Below, piece by piece: positions 25,484 to 35,093 of a stretch of 64,000 nucleotides of DNA. The notes beneath the pieces were generated by a model. It did no database searches, was not told where the DNA came from, and saw nothing but the letters and a program-made list of their open reading frames with translations. Every line of letters begins with the position of its first letter. Position 1 is the first letter of the stretch. The translations under genes were made by a program, and so were the position numbers. The stretch lies in contig NZ_RPFJ01000006.1 in the NCBI RefSeq assembly GCF_003813905.1, positions 372,001 to 436,000 on the forward strand, given 5' to 3'. This DNA is from Aureibaculum marinum. Its GTDB lineage: Bacteria > Bacteroidota > Bacteroidia > Flavobacteriales > Flavobacteriaceae.

Positions 25484-26869
25484 ATGCTAAATAAAGTAAA
25501 AATAGGATCGCTATTTGCGATAATACTACTATTTGCTAGTTGTGGAGCTTATATGAATCAGCCCCTAACTACACAACCTGCACGTATAGGAGAAACTAGT
25601 TTTAAAAGTAGATTGAATAATATAAGTCCTATTAAACCTATTGAGGTTGGTGTTTATAAATTTAGAGACCAAACTGGACAATATAAATTGGTAGAAGGTG
25701 GTGTGAGTTATAGTACTGCTGTTACTCAAGGTGCTACTTCTATTCTTATAAAAGCTCTTGACGATTCTAAATGGTTTACACCAATAGAACGAGAAAATGT
25801 TAGTAATCTATTAAACGAACGTCAGATTATTCGCTCAACTAGGCAAGAATACAATAGAAAAAACAATCTTGCTGTAGACCAAACAGGGAATTTGCCACCA
25901 TTACTTTTTGCAGGAATTTTATTAGAAGGTGGTATAATTTCGTATGATACCAATATGATAACTGGTGGTGCAGGAGCACGATATTTTGGAGCAGGTGCTT
26001 CTACTCAGTACAGACAAGATATCATTTCAATATATTTAAGAGCAGTTTCTACATCAAATGGTAAAATCTTAAAAACAGTTTATATTTCTAAAACAATTCT
26101 TTCACAAGCTATTGATGTTAGCTTATTTAGATATGTTAATGTAAAACGATTGTTAGAAGTAGAAACTGGAGTTACTCAAAATGAACCTGCTCAAATGGCT
26201 GTGAAAGAAGCTATTGAAAAAGCTGTAGAAAATTTAATTATAGAAGGTATTATAGATGGTTTATGGCAACCAAAAGGAGGACAAAAAGTGATTGATAAAA
26301 TAAAGGCAGATTATCAAGCTGAACAAGCATTAGCAGAATCTACGAAATTGTTAGACAGAAATTTTAGAGATAGCAGAGGAAAAACAGGATTTGATTTTTT
26401 GGCAGGTACTTCATTAATGGATGGTGATTATGCAAACCCGCGAATGGGGCTACAAACTACATTTGGTTTTAAAACTTTTCTTTTTGGCCCCAATTTTAAT
26501 TTTGGAGTAAATGGTAGTGTGTTTAAATTACGAAATAAGAATATTTTTAATAAAACCTTTACTGCTTTAGACGCTAATTTAGAATATATTATGTTGCCCT
26601 ACGACCGGTTGAGTCCTTACATATTTGCCGGTGGTGGAGTAATGCTTGGAAAAGGATTCGATGCTCCTAAATTACAATATGGTTTAGGATTAGAATATTT
26701 ACTAACAAAAAAAATCGGTTTTAAGGTCTATGGCGAGCAAAATGTGTTATTTGATGATAATTTAGACAATTTGGTAGCAGGAAAACGAGATGATTATTAT
26801 TGGAGATTTGGGGTCGGAATTACTTTATATCTAGGACAAACTTACAATAGAGCAAAAACTAAATACTAG
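25484..26869 (+). CDS. csgG: CsgG curli secretion channel lipoprotein with C-terminal extension
   Basis: Outer-membrane nonameric channel that secretes curlin. Lipoprotein signal with Cys20 (LFASC). The CsgG domain (to about residue 265) contains VGVYKFRDQTGQYK, the TPIERENVSNLLNERQIIR helix and the SISKTILSQAIDVSLF-like channel loop region. A further 160 residues or so (about 300-461) form a glycine/aromatic beta-strand pattern (FGFKTFLFGPNFNFGVNG, LSPYIFAGGGVMLG) resembling a small outer-membrane barrel, ending YLGQTYNRAKTKY. E. coli CsgG is 277 aa. The ORF opens at TTG 25481, but ATG at 25484 is the natural start. Confidence 0.92.
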   Translation: MLNKVKIGSLFAIILLFASCGAYMNQPLTTQPARIGETSFKSRLNNISPIKPIEVGVYKFRDQTGQYKLVEGGVSYSTAVTQGATSILIKALDDSKWFTPIERENVSNLLNERQIIRSTRQEYNRKNNLAVDQTGNLPPLLFAGILLEGGIISYDTNMITGGAGARYFGAGASTQYRQDIISIYLRAVSTSNGKILKTVYISKTILSQAIDVSLFRYVNVKRLLEVETGVTQNEPAQMAVKEAIEKAVENLIIEGIIDGLWQPKGGQKVIDKIKADYQAEQALAESTKLLDRNFRDSRGKTGFDFLAGTSLMDGDYANPRMGLQTTFGFKTFLFGPNFNFGVNGSVFKLRNKNIFNKTFTALDANLEYIMLPYDRLSPYIFAGGGVMLGKGFDAPKLQYGLGLEYLLTKKIGFKVYGEQNVLFDDNLDNLVAGKRDDYYWRFGVGITLYLGQTYNRAKTKY

Positions 26870-26896
26870 TATTTAAGGATTTAAAAACTTACTAAA

Positions 26897-28405
26897 ATGA
26901 AGCATTTTTATAAAATAATAACTCTTTTTGTAATTACTGGAGTGTTGCTTACCTCTTGTAGTGAAGATCGTATAGATCCAATTGGAGAAGGTACAATTAC
27001 TGGTAAGGTTGTTAAAGCAAAAAGTTTTGAACCAATTGCTAATGTTAAAGTTTCAATAAGTCCAACTAATAATACTGCATTTACAGATTCTACAGGTAAT
27101 TTTACAATTTTTGATGTACCAGCTGGTGATTATTCTGGGCAAGCAGAAAAAGATGGGTATTTAGCTAAAATTGAAGCAGTCACAGTAACTGCAGACAATG
27201 CTACTAATTTAATATTTGAATTAGAGGATGATACCGCATTAAATAAACCGCCATCAGCTCCAGTTATTGATAGTCCTGTAGATAATGCTACAGGATTGCC
27301 AATTAGTGTTCCGTTAACATGGTTTTCTGCTGAAGATGTTGATGAAGATGATGAATTAGAATATACCATAATTGTAAAAAATGATTATGATGATAGTGTT
27401 ATAAAAGTAGAAAGTATAATTGACACAACATATACTTTGACTAATTTAAGATATGGCGTAAAATATTTTTGGCAAATTGCGGTCTCTGATGGTATTAATG
27501 ACGATGTTTTAACTGCTGTGCACAAGTTCCAAGTAAATCAATTTCCAGAAAATAGATTTTTTTATGTGAAAAAGGATTCTATTTATCATAATACTATTAT
27601 TTATTCAAACAATCAAGAGGGGACTTCTGAAATAGCCTTAACTACAAATAATCAAAATAGTTGGAGACCAAGGGCAAATCAAGCCTCGGGGTTAATTGGT
27701 TTTCTAAGGACTGTGAACACTGAATCTCATTTGTTTACAATGTTTCCTGATGGCTCTAATGTAAAAAAAGTAACATCAGCTGTTCCAGTTGCTGGGTTCA
27801 ATCAAAATGAAATTGACTTTGCTTGGTCAGCCAATGGAGATCGTTTTTTATATCCTAATTTTGATAAACTCTATGTAATTAATAAAGATGGTAGTGGCTT
27901 ACAACAGATTTATCAAACAACAGATGGAAGTTTTATAACTGAAGTAGACTGGAGTTTCGATGAAAGTTTTATTGCTTTAAAAACTAATGACGTCAATGGA
28001 TATGGTGTTAAAATTTTTACAATTGATATGAATGGAAACGTGTTAAAAAATATTTTAAGTGGTGAAGTTGGAGCCGCAGGAGGTTTGAATATTTCGGTTG
28101 ACGGTCAGCAGTTATTGTATACTAGAGATATTTCAGGTTTTGAAAATGTTTCAAACAGACAGTTAGACTCTCATATTTTTATTTATAATCTATCTACTGA
28201 CAATGTAATAGATTTATCAGAAGATAATAAAGAACTTGGAACTAATGATTTGGATGTGCGTTTTTCACCAAATGAAGCCTATGTTATTTTTGTAAATACA
28301 TCCAATGACGGTATTTCTCAAAAGGATGTTTATATTCAGAAAATTACTGAAAGTGGAGAGCGAGTATTATTGTTTTCTAATAGTTTAATGCCTGATTGGG
28401 AATAG
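26897..28405 (+). CDS. lipoprotein with carboxypeptidase-regulatory-like, FN3-like and TolB-like propeller regions
   Basis: 502-aa lipoprotein (Cys21 in LLTSC). Residues 35-115 are a CarboxypepD_reg-like sandwich (GTITGKVVKAKSFEPIANV, FDVPAGDYSG). About 120-215 is FN3-like (PSAPVIDSPVDNATGLPISV). The remainder has TolB/PD40-type propeller units (FAWSANGDRFLYPN, VDWSFDESFIALK, VRFSPNEAYVIFVN). It follows csgG by 27 nt on the same strand and is probably the last gene of the assembly operon. No known Csg protein has this make-up, so a role in fibre anchoring or in regulation of assembly is only a guess. Confidence 0.8.
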   Translation: MKHFYKIITLFVITGVLLTSCSEDRIDPIGEGTITGKVVKAKSFEPIANVKVSISPTNNTAFTDSTGNFTIFDVPAGDYSGQAEKDGYLAKIEAVTVTADNATNLIFELEDDTALNKPPSAPVIDSPVDNATGLPISVPLTWFSAEDVDEDDELEYTIIVKNDYDDSVIKVESIIDTTYTLTNLRYGVKYFWQIAVSDGINDDVLTAVHKFQVNQFPENRFFYVKKDSIYHNTIIYSNNQEGTSEIALTTNNQNSWRPRANQASGLIGFLRTVNTESHLFTMFPDGSNVKKVTSAVPVAGFNQNEIDFAWSANGDRFLYPNFDKLYVINKDGSGLQQIYQTTDGSFITEVDWSFDESFIALKTNDVNGYGVKIFTIDMNGNVLKNILSGEVGAAGGLNISVDGQQLLYTRDISGFENVSNRQLDSHIFIYNLSTDNVIDLSEDNKELGTNDLDVRFSPNEAYVIFVNTSNDGISQKDVYIQKITESGERVLLFSNSLMPDWE

Positions 28406-28504
28406 GATAGTGTTTGTCAAGTTAATAGTAGAACAATCTTAATTTTTATTTTAGAGGTGTTAAAAAACGCAAATTATAATTAACGTGTAATTACAAACTA
28501 CATG

Positions 28505-30532
28505 TTAATTTCTATTTAATTTAAAATTGCCTTTTCGTTCTTGTTTTTTACCAGATTTGTCTATTAAAGTTATAGCAAATGAGTATTCACCTTCTGGTAA
28601 GGGTTTCCCTTTGCTATTGCCATCCCAACCGATATCAAATGGATTTATTTCAGCAACTAGTTTTCCTAATTGATTATAAATAGAAAGGTTTGTAATTGTA
28701 TAAAGTTTAGCATCTAATCCTTCGGTTATTTGCCAATAATCATCAATACCATCATTATTAGGTGTAAAAACTCTAGGATATTCCAATACGGTTACTTTTA
28801 TATTTGACGTTCCGCATTGATGTTTTTCTCTTATATAAATTGTATGATTACCAGAAGATACATTTTTAAAAATAGGTTGAGTTTGGTATGCTCCTTCTAT
28901 AGAATCAAGAGCGTATTCATAATCACCTAAGCCTAAGTTTTTATCATTTATAGTAATTGTATTACTTGAAATATCTTGATTTATCATAATATCATCAAAA
29001 GAAACTTCAGCAATATTAACTTCTCTTACATTAATTGTTCTTGGTATAGATCTACATCCGTAAGTAGATATACCAACAACTTTGTATTCGCCTCCTTCTT
29101 TCACTTTTAAAGTTCTGGTGTTGCCCACAAAAACACCATCTTTAAACCATTCGTAACGGTAACTGTCTTTTGGTTCAAGAATGTCTAGAGTTACAGAACC
29201 TTCTTCCCAACAAAGTATTTCTGTTGGTTTTACCTTAAATTCAGGTGTAGGCATTACTGTTAAGGTTAAATGAGCTCCAATACCAAAGCAGGCACCATTA
29301 TCTTTATTTTCAACCCTTACAAAAAGAGTTTCGTTATACGGAGTTTTATTAAAATAATTTGTTTCGTTTAAAATTCTATTTTTTTCTAGTTGAGCATCTA
29401 TAAAACTTCTATAATAAGATACTTCTAAATTTTGTTCCGTAGGAAATTGTGCTATAAAATCTGTACCTGCCATTGTTAAGTCAAAAGCAGTTATTCCGTC
29501 ATTGACCATGTCGTTGTCACAACCGACTAGATTACGGTGGTAACTCTCAGGAAAAGAGGTGGTTGAAACGCTTAGTATGAGGTCGGAAATTACATAACAA
29601 CCCACTTTGTTTTCTATTCGAGCATAAACTGTAATTGCATTTTCATTACTAAAGGTATCAGGGTTTTTTATAGCATTTCGTTTTGTTTGGGCATCTGCTT
29701 CTGTTAAATAATAGCTAATATTTACATCATCGGTATAGCCCAATGTTATAAAATTTGTAGCTTCTTTTAAGTTAAAAAACGTAAAACCATCGGCAACACC
29801 ATCTTCGTCACAATTCACTAATTTAGTCTTTTTTTGAGCGGTAGGTATATTTAATATAGTAGCAGTTATAGGTGTCCTTTTACCGTCTAGACAATCTGAA
29901 GTACCAGAAACTACATAATAAGTGGTGGTATTTGAAAGAAATGGAGTTATAAAGTTTTCACCTCTAAAAATAGGTACACCAAGTGTTGGAGAGTCATACC
30001 AATAAACATCGCCTTCAGCTTTTGCTGTTAAGGTTACACTTCCAGGGCCACATCTTTCTGCAGAGATAACTTCTATAACAGTTGGTACAAATAGTTGTGT
30101 TTTTATAGTGTTTTTATTTACAGAAATAGAGAATGTACGTTTTCCTGAAACTTGAGGATTGTTGTTTGTAAACACAACATTTCTAACGGCAGAAATCCAT
30201 TTTTCAGCAGATAGTGGCTTGTTTTCATTAGCTGTTAAAGCCAATTCTCCTTTGGCTACAATCCACCGAGACGAAATTGATAAATGATTTAAAGCATCTG
30301 TTAATTTTAATAGATCATTGTTTTTTTGATAACCATTAGTAATTTTAATTGTTATACTATTTATAGAGTTATTTTTTGTTGTAAAATTTGGAGCAATTTT
30401 AATTTCAGATAATGGGCAGTAAGCTTGGTTGGTAGTTTCTTTTGAACTGCCATTTTGTGTATGACCAAACAAAGAGACTAGCAAAAAAAAAAGAATACTA
30501 TAATAGGATTTTAAGTGCATTAAATAGGGCAA
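28505..30532 (-). CDS. large secreted protein with type B T9SS C-terminal domain (CHU_C family)
   Basis: 675-aa secreted protein. N-terminal Sec signal (to about residue 25), several Ig/PKD-like beta-domains with repeated VxCDxDxVxDGxTxF motifs (near 240 and 340), and a C-terminal gliding-motility-associated domain of about 85 aa beginning PRVFTPNNDGIDDYW and ending with GEYSFAITLIDKSGKKQERKG. The CHU_C domain sends the protein through the type IX secretion system and may bind it to the surface. Transcription converges with the curli operon. It may be an adhesin or matrix protein; ligand unknown. Confidence 0.88.
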   Translation of the reverse strand: MPYLMHLKSYYSILFFLLVSLFGHTQNGSSKETTNQAYCPLSEIKIAPNFTTKNNSINSITIKITNGYQKNNDLLKLTDALNHLSISSRWIVAKGELALTANENKPLSAEKWISAVRNVVFTNNNPQVSGKRTFSISVNKNTIKTQLFVPTVIEVISAERCGPGSVTLTAKAEGDVYWYDSPTLGVPIFRGENFITPFLSNTTTYYVVSGTSDCLDGKRTPITATILNIPTAQKKTKLVNCDEDGVADGFTFFNLKEATNFITLGYTDDVNISYYLTEADAQTKRNAIKNPDTFSNENAITVYARIENKVGCYVISDLILSVSTTSFPESYHRNLVGCDNDMVNDGITAFDLTMAGTDFIAQFPTEQNLEVSYYRSFIDAQLEKNRILNETNYFNKTPYNETLFVRVENKDNGACFGIGAHLTLTVMPTPEFKVKPTEILCWEEGSVTLDILEPKDSYRYEWFKDGVFVGNTRTLKVKEGGEYKVVGISTYGCRSIPRTINVREVNIAEVSFDDIMINQDISSNTITINDKNLGLGDYEYALDSIEGAYQTQPIFKNVSSGNHTIYIREKHQCGTSNIKVTVLEYPRVFTPNNDGIDDYWQITEGLDAKLYTITNLSIYNQLGKLVAEINPFDIGWDGNSKGKPLPEGEYSFAITLIDKSGKKQERKGNFKLNRN

Positions 30533-30952
30533 TTTGTGTTAAAAATAAGCAAATATCCTAATAAAACGATAAAAAAGGTAATAATTGTATACATCTAAGT
30601 AATAAAGGGTTAAAAGTAATAGCCTGATGATGACTAAATAATTATTAGGACTTTAATCAAATTAGGTTTTCTTTCTATAAAAGTAAAGATTTTCTAGTTT
30701 GAGGATAAAGGAGAATAGTTAAATAAATAGGGTTTTCGCTATTTTAGTAGTCCAATAATCTGAGGTGAAATTAACAGGTATTCTGTAGTGGTAAGTTTCA
30801 TTTATTAGTGTTTTTATCTTTTAGAATAAAAAAAAGGTCGTTGGTCGAAAAAAGATAAATGTTTCATTTTTTTTTGCTAAACTGCTTTAAAATTTAAATA
30901 ACTGCTACAAGATAGTTATTTATTAGAATAAAATCAACCAATTATATTAAAA
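30533..30952. other. 420-nt divergent intergenic region, no gene seen
   Basis: AT-rich sequence between the T9SS cargo gene and the third GH92. It must hold both divergent promoters. I saw no consensus TTTG/TAnnTTTG pair, no hairpin with a T tract and no micro-ORF worth listing. Confidence 0.6.
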
Positions 30953-33280
30953 ATGAAAATTAAATACTTAGCTCTATCATTATTAATCTTTACTGTTTCT
31001 TGCCAAAAAGAAACTGATTTATCTAAAACAAAATCTTTAGATAATCCATCAATTAATTTAGTAGATTATGTAAATCCATTGATGGGTACTGATTCTGAAT
31101 TTAGTTTATCAAATGGAAATACGTATCCAGCAATAGCAACGCCATGGGGAATGAATTTTTGGACACCTATGACTTCTAAAATGGGAGATGGATGGACATA
31201 TAAATATGACGAATATAAAATACGAGGAATTAAACAAACCCACCAGCCAAGTCCTTGGTTAAATGATTATGCGGCTTTTTCTTTAATGGCAACTACAGGA
31301 GACTTAAAGTTTAAAGAAGATGAAAGGGCTTCTTGGTTTTCTCATAAAGCAGAAATAGTTAAACCTCATTATTATAAAGTATATTTAGCGGATTATGATG
31401 TTACTGCAGAAGTTACTCCTACAGAAAGAGCAGCTCATTTTAAATTTACATTTCCAGAATCTGAAAAATCACATATAATTTTAGATGCTTTTTTTAAAGG
31501 CTCTATGGTAAAAATATTACCTGATCAACGTAAAATAATTGGGTATTGTAGAAATAATCATGGAGGAGTGCCTGAAAACTTTCACAATTATTTTGTAGCT
31601 GAATTTGATAAAGATTTTAATGTTAACCATACATGGACAGACAATTGGAAATTATTGGAAAATACTATAACAAGTGAAGGAGGGCATGTAGGAGCAATTG
31701 TAGGTTTTAAAACCAAAAAAGGAGAAACGGTTCATGTAAAAGTGGCATCTTCATTTATTAGTCTAGAGCAAGCTCAATTAAACTTAGATAGAGAAATTGG
31801 TAAAGATACTTTTATCCAAACAAAAGAGAAGGCAAAGCAAGCTTGGAATGCAGAATTGAATAGAATTCAAATTGAAGATAGTAACATAGATAATATCAGA
31901 ACTTTTTATTCTTGCTTGTATAGAGTATTACTTTTTCCAAGAAAGTTTTATGAGTTTAATGATGCTAATGAGGTAGTTCATTATAGTCCATATAATGGAG
32001 AAGTGCTTCCTGGATATATGTTTACTGATAATGGATTTTGGGATACGTTTAGGGCTGTTTTTCCATTTTTTAATATGATGTATCCAGAGTTAAATAGTAA
32101 AATAATGAAAGGATTGGAAAATACTTATAAAGAATCAGGTTGGTTGCCAGAATGGGCAAGTCCTGGGCATAGAGATGTAATGATAGGTTCTAATTCTGCT
32201 CCTATAATTGCTGATGCATTTTTAAAAGGAGTAAAAGGAATGGATACAGATTTACTTATGGAAGCAATGTTAAAAAACGCAACTGTAAATGAGGGAAGAC
32301 CAGTAAATTCAGTGGGTAGAGCAGGAGTAGATTATTATAATAAATTGGGTTATGTACCTTACGATGTTGGTATTAATGAAAATGCAGCCAGATCATTAGA
32401 ATATGCATACGCTGATTTTACAATTGCTAAAATGGCTGAAGAATTAGGTAAAAATGATATTGCTGATGTCTATTATAAAAAAGCAATGAATTATAAAAAA
32501 CTTTTTGATCCAGAAACTTCTTGGATGCGAGGTAAAAATAAAGATGGGAAATTTCAAACGCCTTTTAATCCTTTAAAATGGGGTGATGCTTTTACTGAAG
32601 GTAATAGTTTGCATTATACTTGGTCTGTCTTTCAAGATATAGATGGATTAATTTCTTTAATGGGAGGAAAAGAAAAGTTTGTAGGAAAGCTAGATGAGGT
32701 TTTTGAAATGCCTCCTGTATTTGATGATTCTTACTATGGATTTACTATCCATGAAATTCGAGAAATGCAAATTGTAAATATGGGGAATTATGCTCACGGT
32801 AATCAACCCATACAACATATGATTTATCTGTATAATTATGCTAATAAGTCTTATAAAGCACAAGAAAAAGTTAGAAATGTGTTGACCAAATTATATTCAG
32901 CAACACCAGATGGTTATTGTGGAGATGAAGATAATGGACAAACTTCAGCATGGTATGTGTTTAGTTCTTTAGGGTTTTATCCAGTTACTCCTGGAGCAGA
33001 TGAATATGTTTTAGGTAGCCCATTATTTGATAAAGCTACACTGTATTTAGAAAATGGAAACACCTTTGTAATCAGTACTGAAAATAATAATAAAGATAAT
33101 GTTTATATTCAAAGTGCAACGCTTAATAATGTAGACTATCAAAATAGTTTTTTAAAGTTTAATGATTTACAAAATGGCGGAAAATTACATTTTAAAATGG
33201 GAGCTACTCCTAACAAAGATTGGGCAAGTAAGCCAGAAAATACACCATTCTCTTTAAGCAAAAATCAAATTAAAAACTAA
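30953..33280 (+). CDS. GH92 alpha-mannosidase, lipoprotein (third, divergent)
   Basis: 775-aa GH92 lipoprotein (Cys17 in TVSC). The signature VDYVNPLMGTDSEFSLSNGN differs from the two paralogues upstream. The probable acid E549 lies in TEGNSLHYTW (TEGNAWQ in paralogue 1), and the base motif is GDEDNGQTSAWY at 657-668 in place of GNED-GQMS. These changes near the catalytic site suggest a different subgroup and linkage or aglycone preference. The GH29 gene starts 12 nt downstream, so mannose and fucose removal are co-expressed. Confidence 0.92.
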   Translation: MKIKYLALSLLIFTVSCQKETDLSKTKSLDNPSINLVDYVNPLMGTDSEFSLSNGNTYPAIATPWGMNFWTPMTSKMGDGWTYKYDEYKIRGIKQTHQPSPWLNDYAAFSLMATTGDLKFKEDERASWFSHKAEIVKPHYYKVYLADYDVTAEVTPTERAAHFKFTFPESEKSHIILDAFFKGSMVKILPDQRKIIGYCRNNHGGVPENFHNYFVAEFDKDFNVNHTWTDNWKLLENTITSEGGHVGAIVGFKTKKGETVHVKVASSFISLEQAQLNLDREIGKDTFIQTKEKAKQAWNAELNRIQIEDSNIDNIRTFYSCLYRVLLFPRKFYEFNDANEVVHYSPYNGEVLPGYMFTDNGFWDTFRAVFPFFNMMYPELNSKIMKGLENTYKESGWLPEWASPGHRDVMIGSNSAPIIADAFLKGVKGMDTDLLMEAMLKNATVNEGRPVNSVGRAGVDYYNKLGYVPYDVGINENAARSLEYAYADFTIAKMAEELGKNDIADVYYKKAMNYKKLFDPETSWMRGKNKDGKFQTPFNPLKWGDAFTEGNSLHYTWSVFQDIDGLISLMGGKEKFVGKLDEVFEMPPVFDDSYYGFTIHEIREMQIVNMGNYAHGNQPIQHMIYLYNYANKSYKAQEKVRNVLTKLYSATPDGYCGDEDNGQTSAWYVFSSLGFYPVTPGADEYVLGSPLFDKATLYLENGNTFVISTENNNKDNVYIQSATLNNVDYQNSFLKFNDLQNGGKLHFKMGATPNKDWASKPENTPFSLSKNQIKN

Positions 33281-33292
33281 AACTTTAGCAAA

Positions 33293-34777
33293 ATGAAACG
33301 TAATTTTATAATTATTTTATTATTTACAGTTACCTACAGTTTTTCTCAAGCCATTTATGAAGATGAGCGATATGTAAAGGAGACAGATCCGTTAGTTTTA
33401 GAAAAACTTGATCAATGGCAAGATAAAAAATTTGGGTTGTTAATGCATTGGGGTACTTATAGCCAATGGGGTATTGTAGAGTCTTGGTCACTTTGTCCAG
33501 AAGATTATGGTTGGACGCAAAGAGAGAAAGGTAAAAACCCAAAGAATTATTATGATTATAAAAAAGAATATGAAGGCTTAAAAAAGACTTTTAATCCTAC
33601 TGAATTTAATCCTGAAAAATGGGCAAATGCGGCCAAAAAAGCAGGAATGAAATATATGATTTTTACAACTAAACATCATGATGGTTTTTCAATGTTTGAT
33701 TCTAAATATACAGATTACAAAGTCACTGATCCAGAATGTGCATTTAGTACAAATCCAAGATCAAATATTACTAAAGAAATTTTTAATGCTTTTAGAGCAG
33801 AAGATTTTTGGATAGGAGCCTATTTTTCGAAACCTGATTGGAATAATGAAAATTATTGGAATCCATATTTTCCTCCTTTAGACAGAAATGTGAATTACGA
33901 TCCTGAAGAATATCCTGAAAAATGGCAAAAATTTGTAGATTTTACACACAATCAGATTTTAGAGTTACTAACAGATTATGGTAAAGTTGATATTTTGTGG
34001 TTGGATGGTGGTTGGGTAACTAAGCTTTCAGATGAAGAAATAAAAAAACAATACATTTCTAAGTTCACTGAAAATAAATCAGGTAATGGTTTTATTAAGC
34101 ATCGTGTGGTAAGTCAAGATATTAAAATGGATGAATTGGTAGAGAAAGCTAGAAAAAAACAACCAGGTTTAATTGTAGTTGATCGAGCTGTACATGGTAA
34201 AAATCAAAACTATTTAACGCCAGAAAATAGAGTGCCAGAAAAAGCATTGCCATATCCTTGGGAATCTTGTATTATTTCTGGAGGCGGATGGTCTCATACT
34301 TTTAATGCAACTTATAAAACAGGAAGAGAAGGTATACATATGTTGGTTGATATTGTTGCTAAAGGAGGGAATTTATTATTAAATATTGCCCCTGGACCCG
34401 ATGGAAAATGGCAACAAGGAGCTTATGATTTATTAAAAGAATATGAAGATTGGATTAATGTAAACGGAACCGCAATATATAATACAAAACCTATTGCACC
34501 TTACAAAGAAAAGAATATATGTTTTACTCAAAATAAAAAGGAAAATGTCTTTTTTTTCTATTTGGCAGATGATAATGAAAGAACAATACCCAATGAAATA
34601 ATAGTTGAATCAATTACACCAAAAAAGGGCACAAAAATAACCATGTTGGGGGCTGATAAAAGACTAAAATGGGAAAAATTAAATAAAGGTTTTAAAGTGA
34701 TTATACCAGAAAAGTTAAGAAATAAACCTACAAGTAAATATGCATGGACCTTTAAAATTGATAAAATAGAAAGATAA
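33293..34777 (+). CDS. GH29 alpha-L-fucosidase
   Basis: 494-aa exported enzyme that removes alpha-linked L-fucose by a retaining mechanism. Sec signal peptide (to about residue 19), then GLLMHWGTYSQWGIVESW, TTKHHDGFSMFDSKYTDYKV and VDILWLDGGW with nucleophile D238. A C-terminal beta-sandwich follows after about residue 390. A 12-nt gap links it to the GH92 gene. Core or antennary fucose on N-glycans, or fucose in algal polymers, are possible substrates; the GH92 partner favours glycoprotein glycans. Confidence 0.95.
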   Translation: MKRNFIIILLFTVTYSFSQAIYEDERYVKETDPLVLEKLDQWQDKKFGLLMHWGTYSQWGIVESWSLCPEDYGWTQREKGKNPKNYYDYKKEYEGLKKTFNPTEFNPEKWANAAKKAGMKYMIFTTKHHDGFSMFDSKYTDYKVTDPECAFSTNPRSNITKEIFNAFRAEDFWIGAYFSKPDWNNENYWNPYFPPLDRNVNYDPEEYPEKWQKFVDFTHNQILELLTDYGKVDILWLDGGWVTKLSDEEIKKQYISKFTENKSGNGFIKHRVVSQDIKMDELVEKARKKQPGLIVVDRAVHGKNQNYLTPENRVPEKALPYPWESCIISGGGWSHTFNATYKTGREGIHMLVDIVAKGGNLLLNIAPGPDGKWQQGAYDLLKEYEDWINVNGTAIYNTKPIAPYKEKNICFTQNKKENVFFFYLADDNERTIPNEIIVESITPKKGTKITMLGADKRLKWEKLNKGFKVIIPEKLRNKPTSKYAWTFKIDKIER

Positions 34778-35093
34778 CCATATTTTTAATTACTTGTTTT
34801 ATTTTTTACATTCAATATTGTTGTAAAAATAATGCTATTTTACAATTTTTAGAAATACCCAATGTTAACAAAAATAACAAGTTGATTTGGTTATCTATTG
34901 TTGAGAGCAAGATATTTTTTATAGCAAAACAGACTTATGAAATTTATTACATACACCTGTGGTAAATGTTATAGGATATTACTTTTTTTGTAGTTAAAAA
35001 TCGATTCTAAATTATAGCCCATTAATATTTTTTACAATAAAATTGCTATAACGCAATTACAGTTGTATTTTTGAAGAAATAAAAATTACATTA
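34778..35093. other. 316-nt intergenic region before the helicase gene
   Basis: AT-rich and without genes. It contains a good promoter for the downstream helicase (35043-35073). No strong terminator for the GH92-GH29 pair was found. Confidence 0.6.
35043..35073 (+). promoter_or_regulatory. Bacteroidota-type promoter of the helicase gene
   Basis: TTG at 35043-35045, a 20-nt spacer and TATTTTTG at 35066-35073 match TTTG/TAnnTTTG. The start codon at 35094 lies 20 nt downstream, so the leader is short. Confidence 0.55.
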
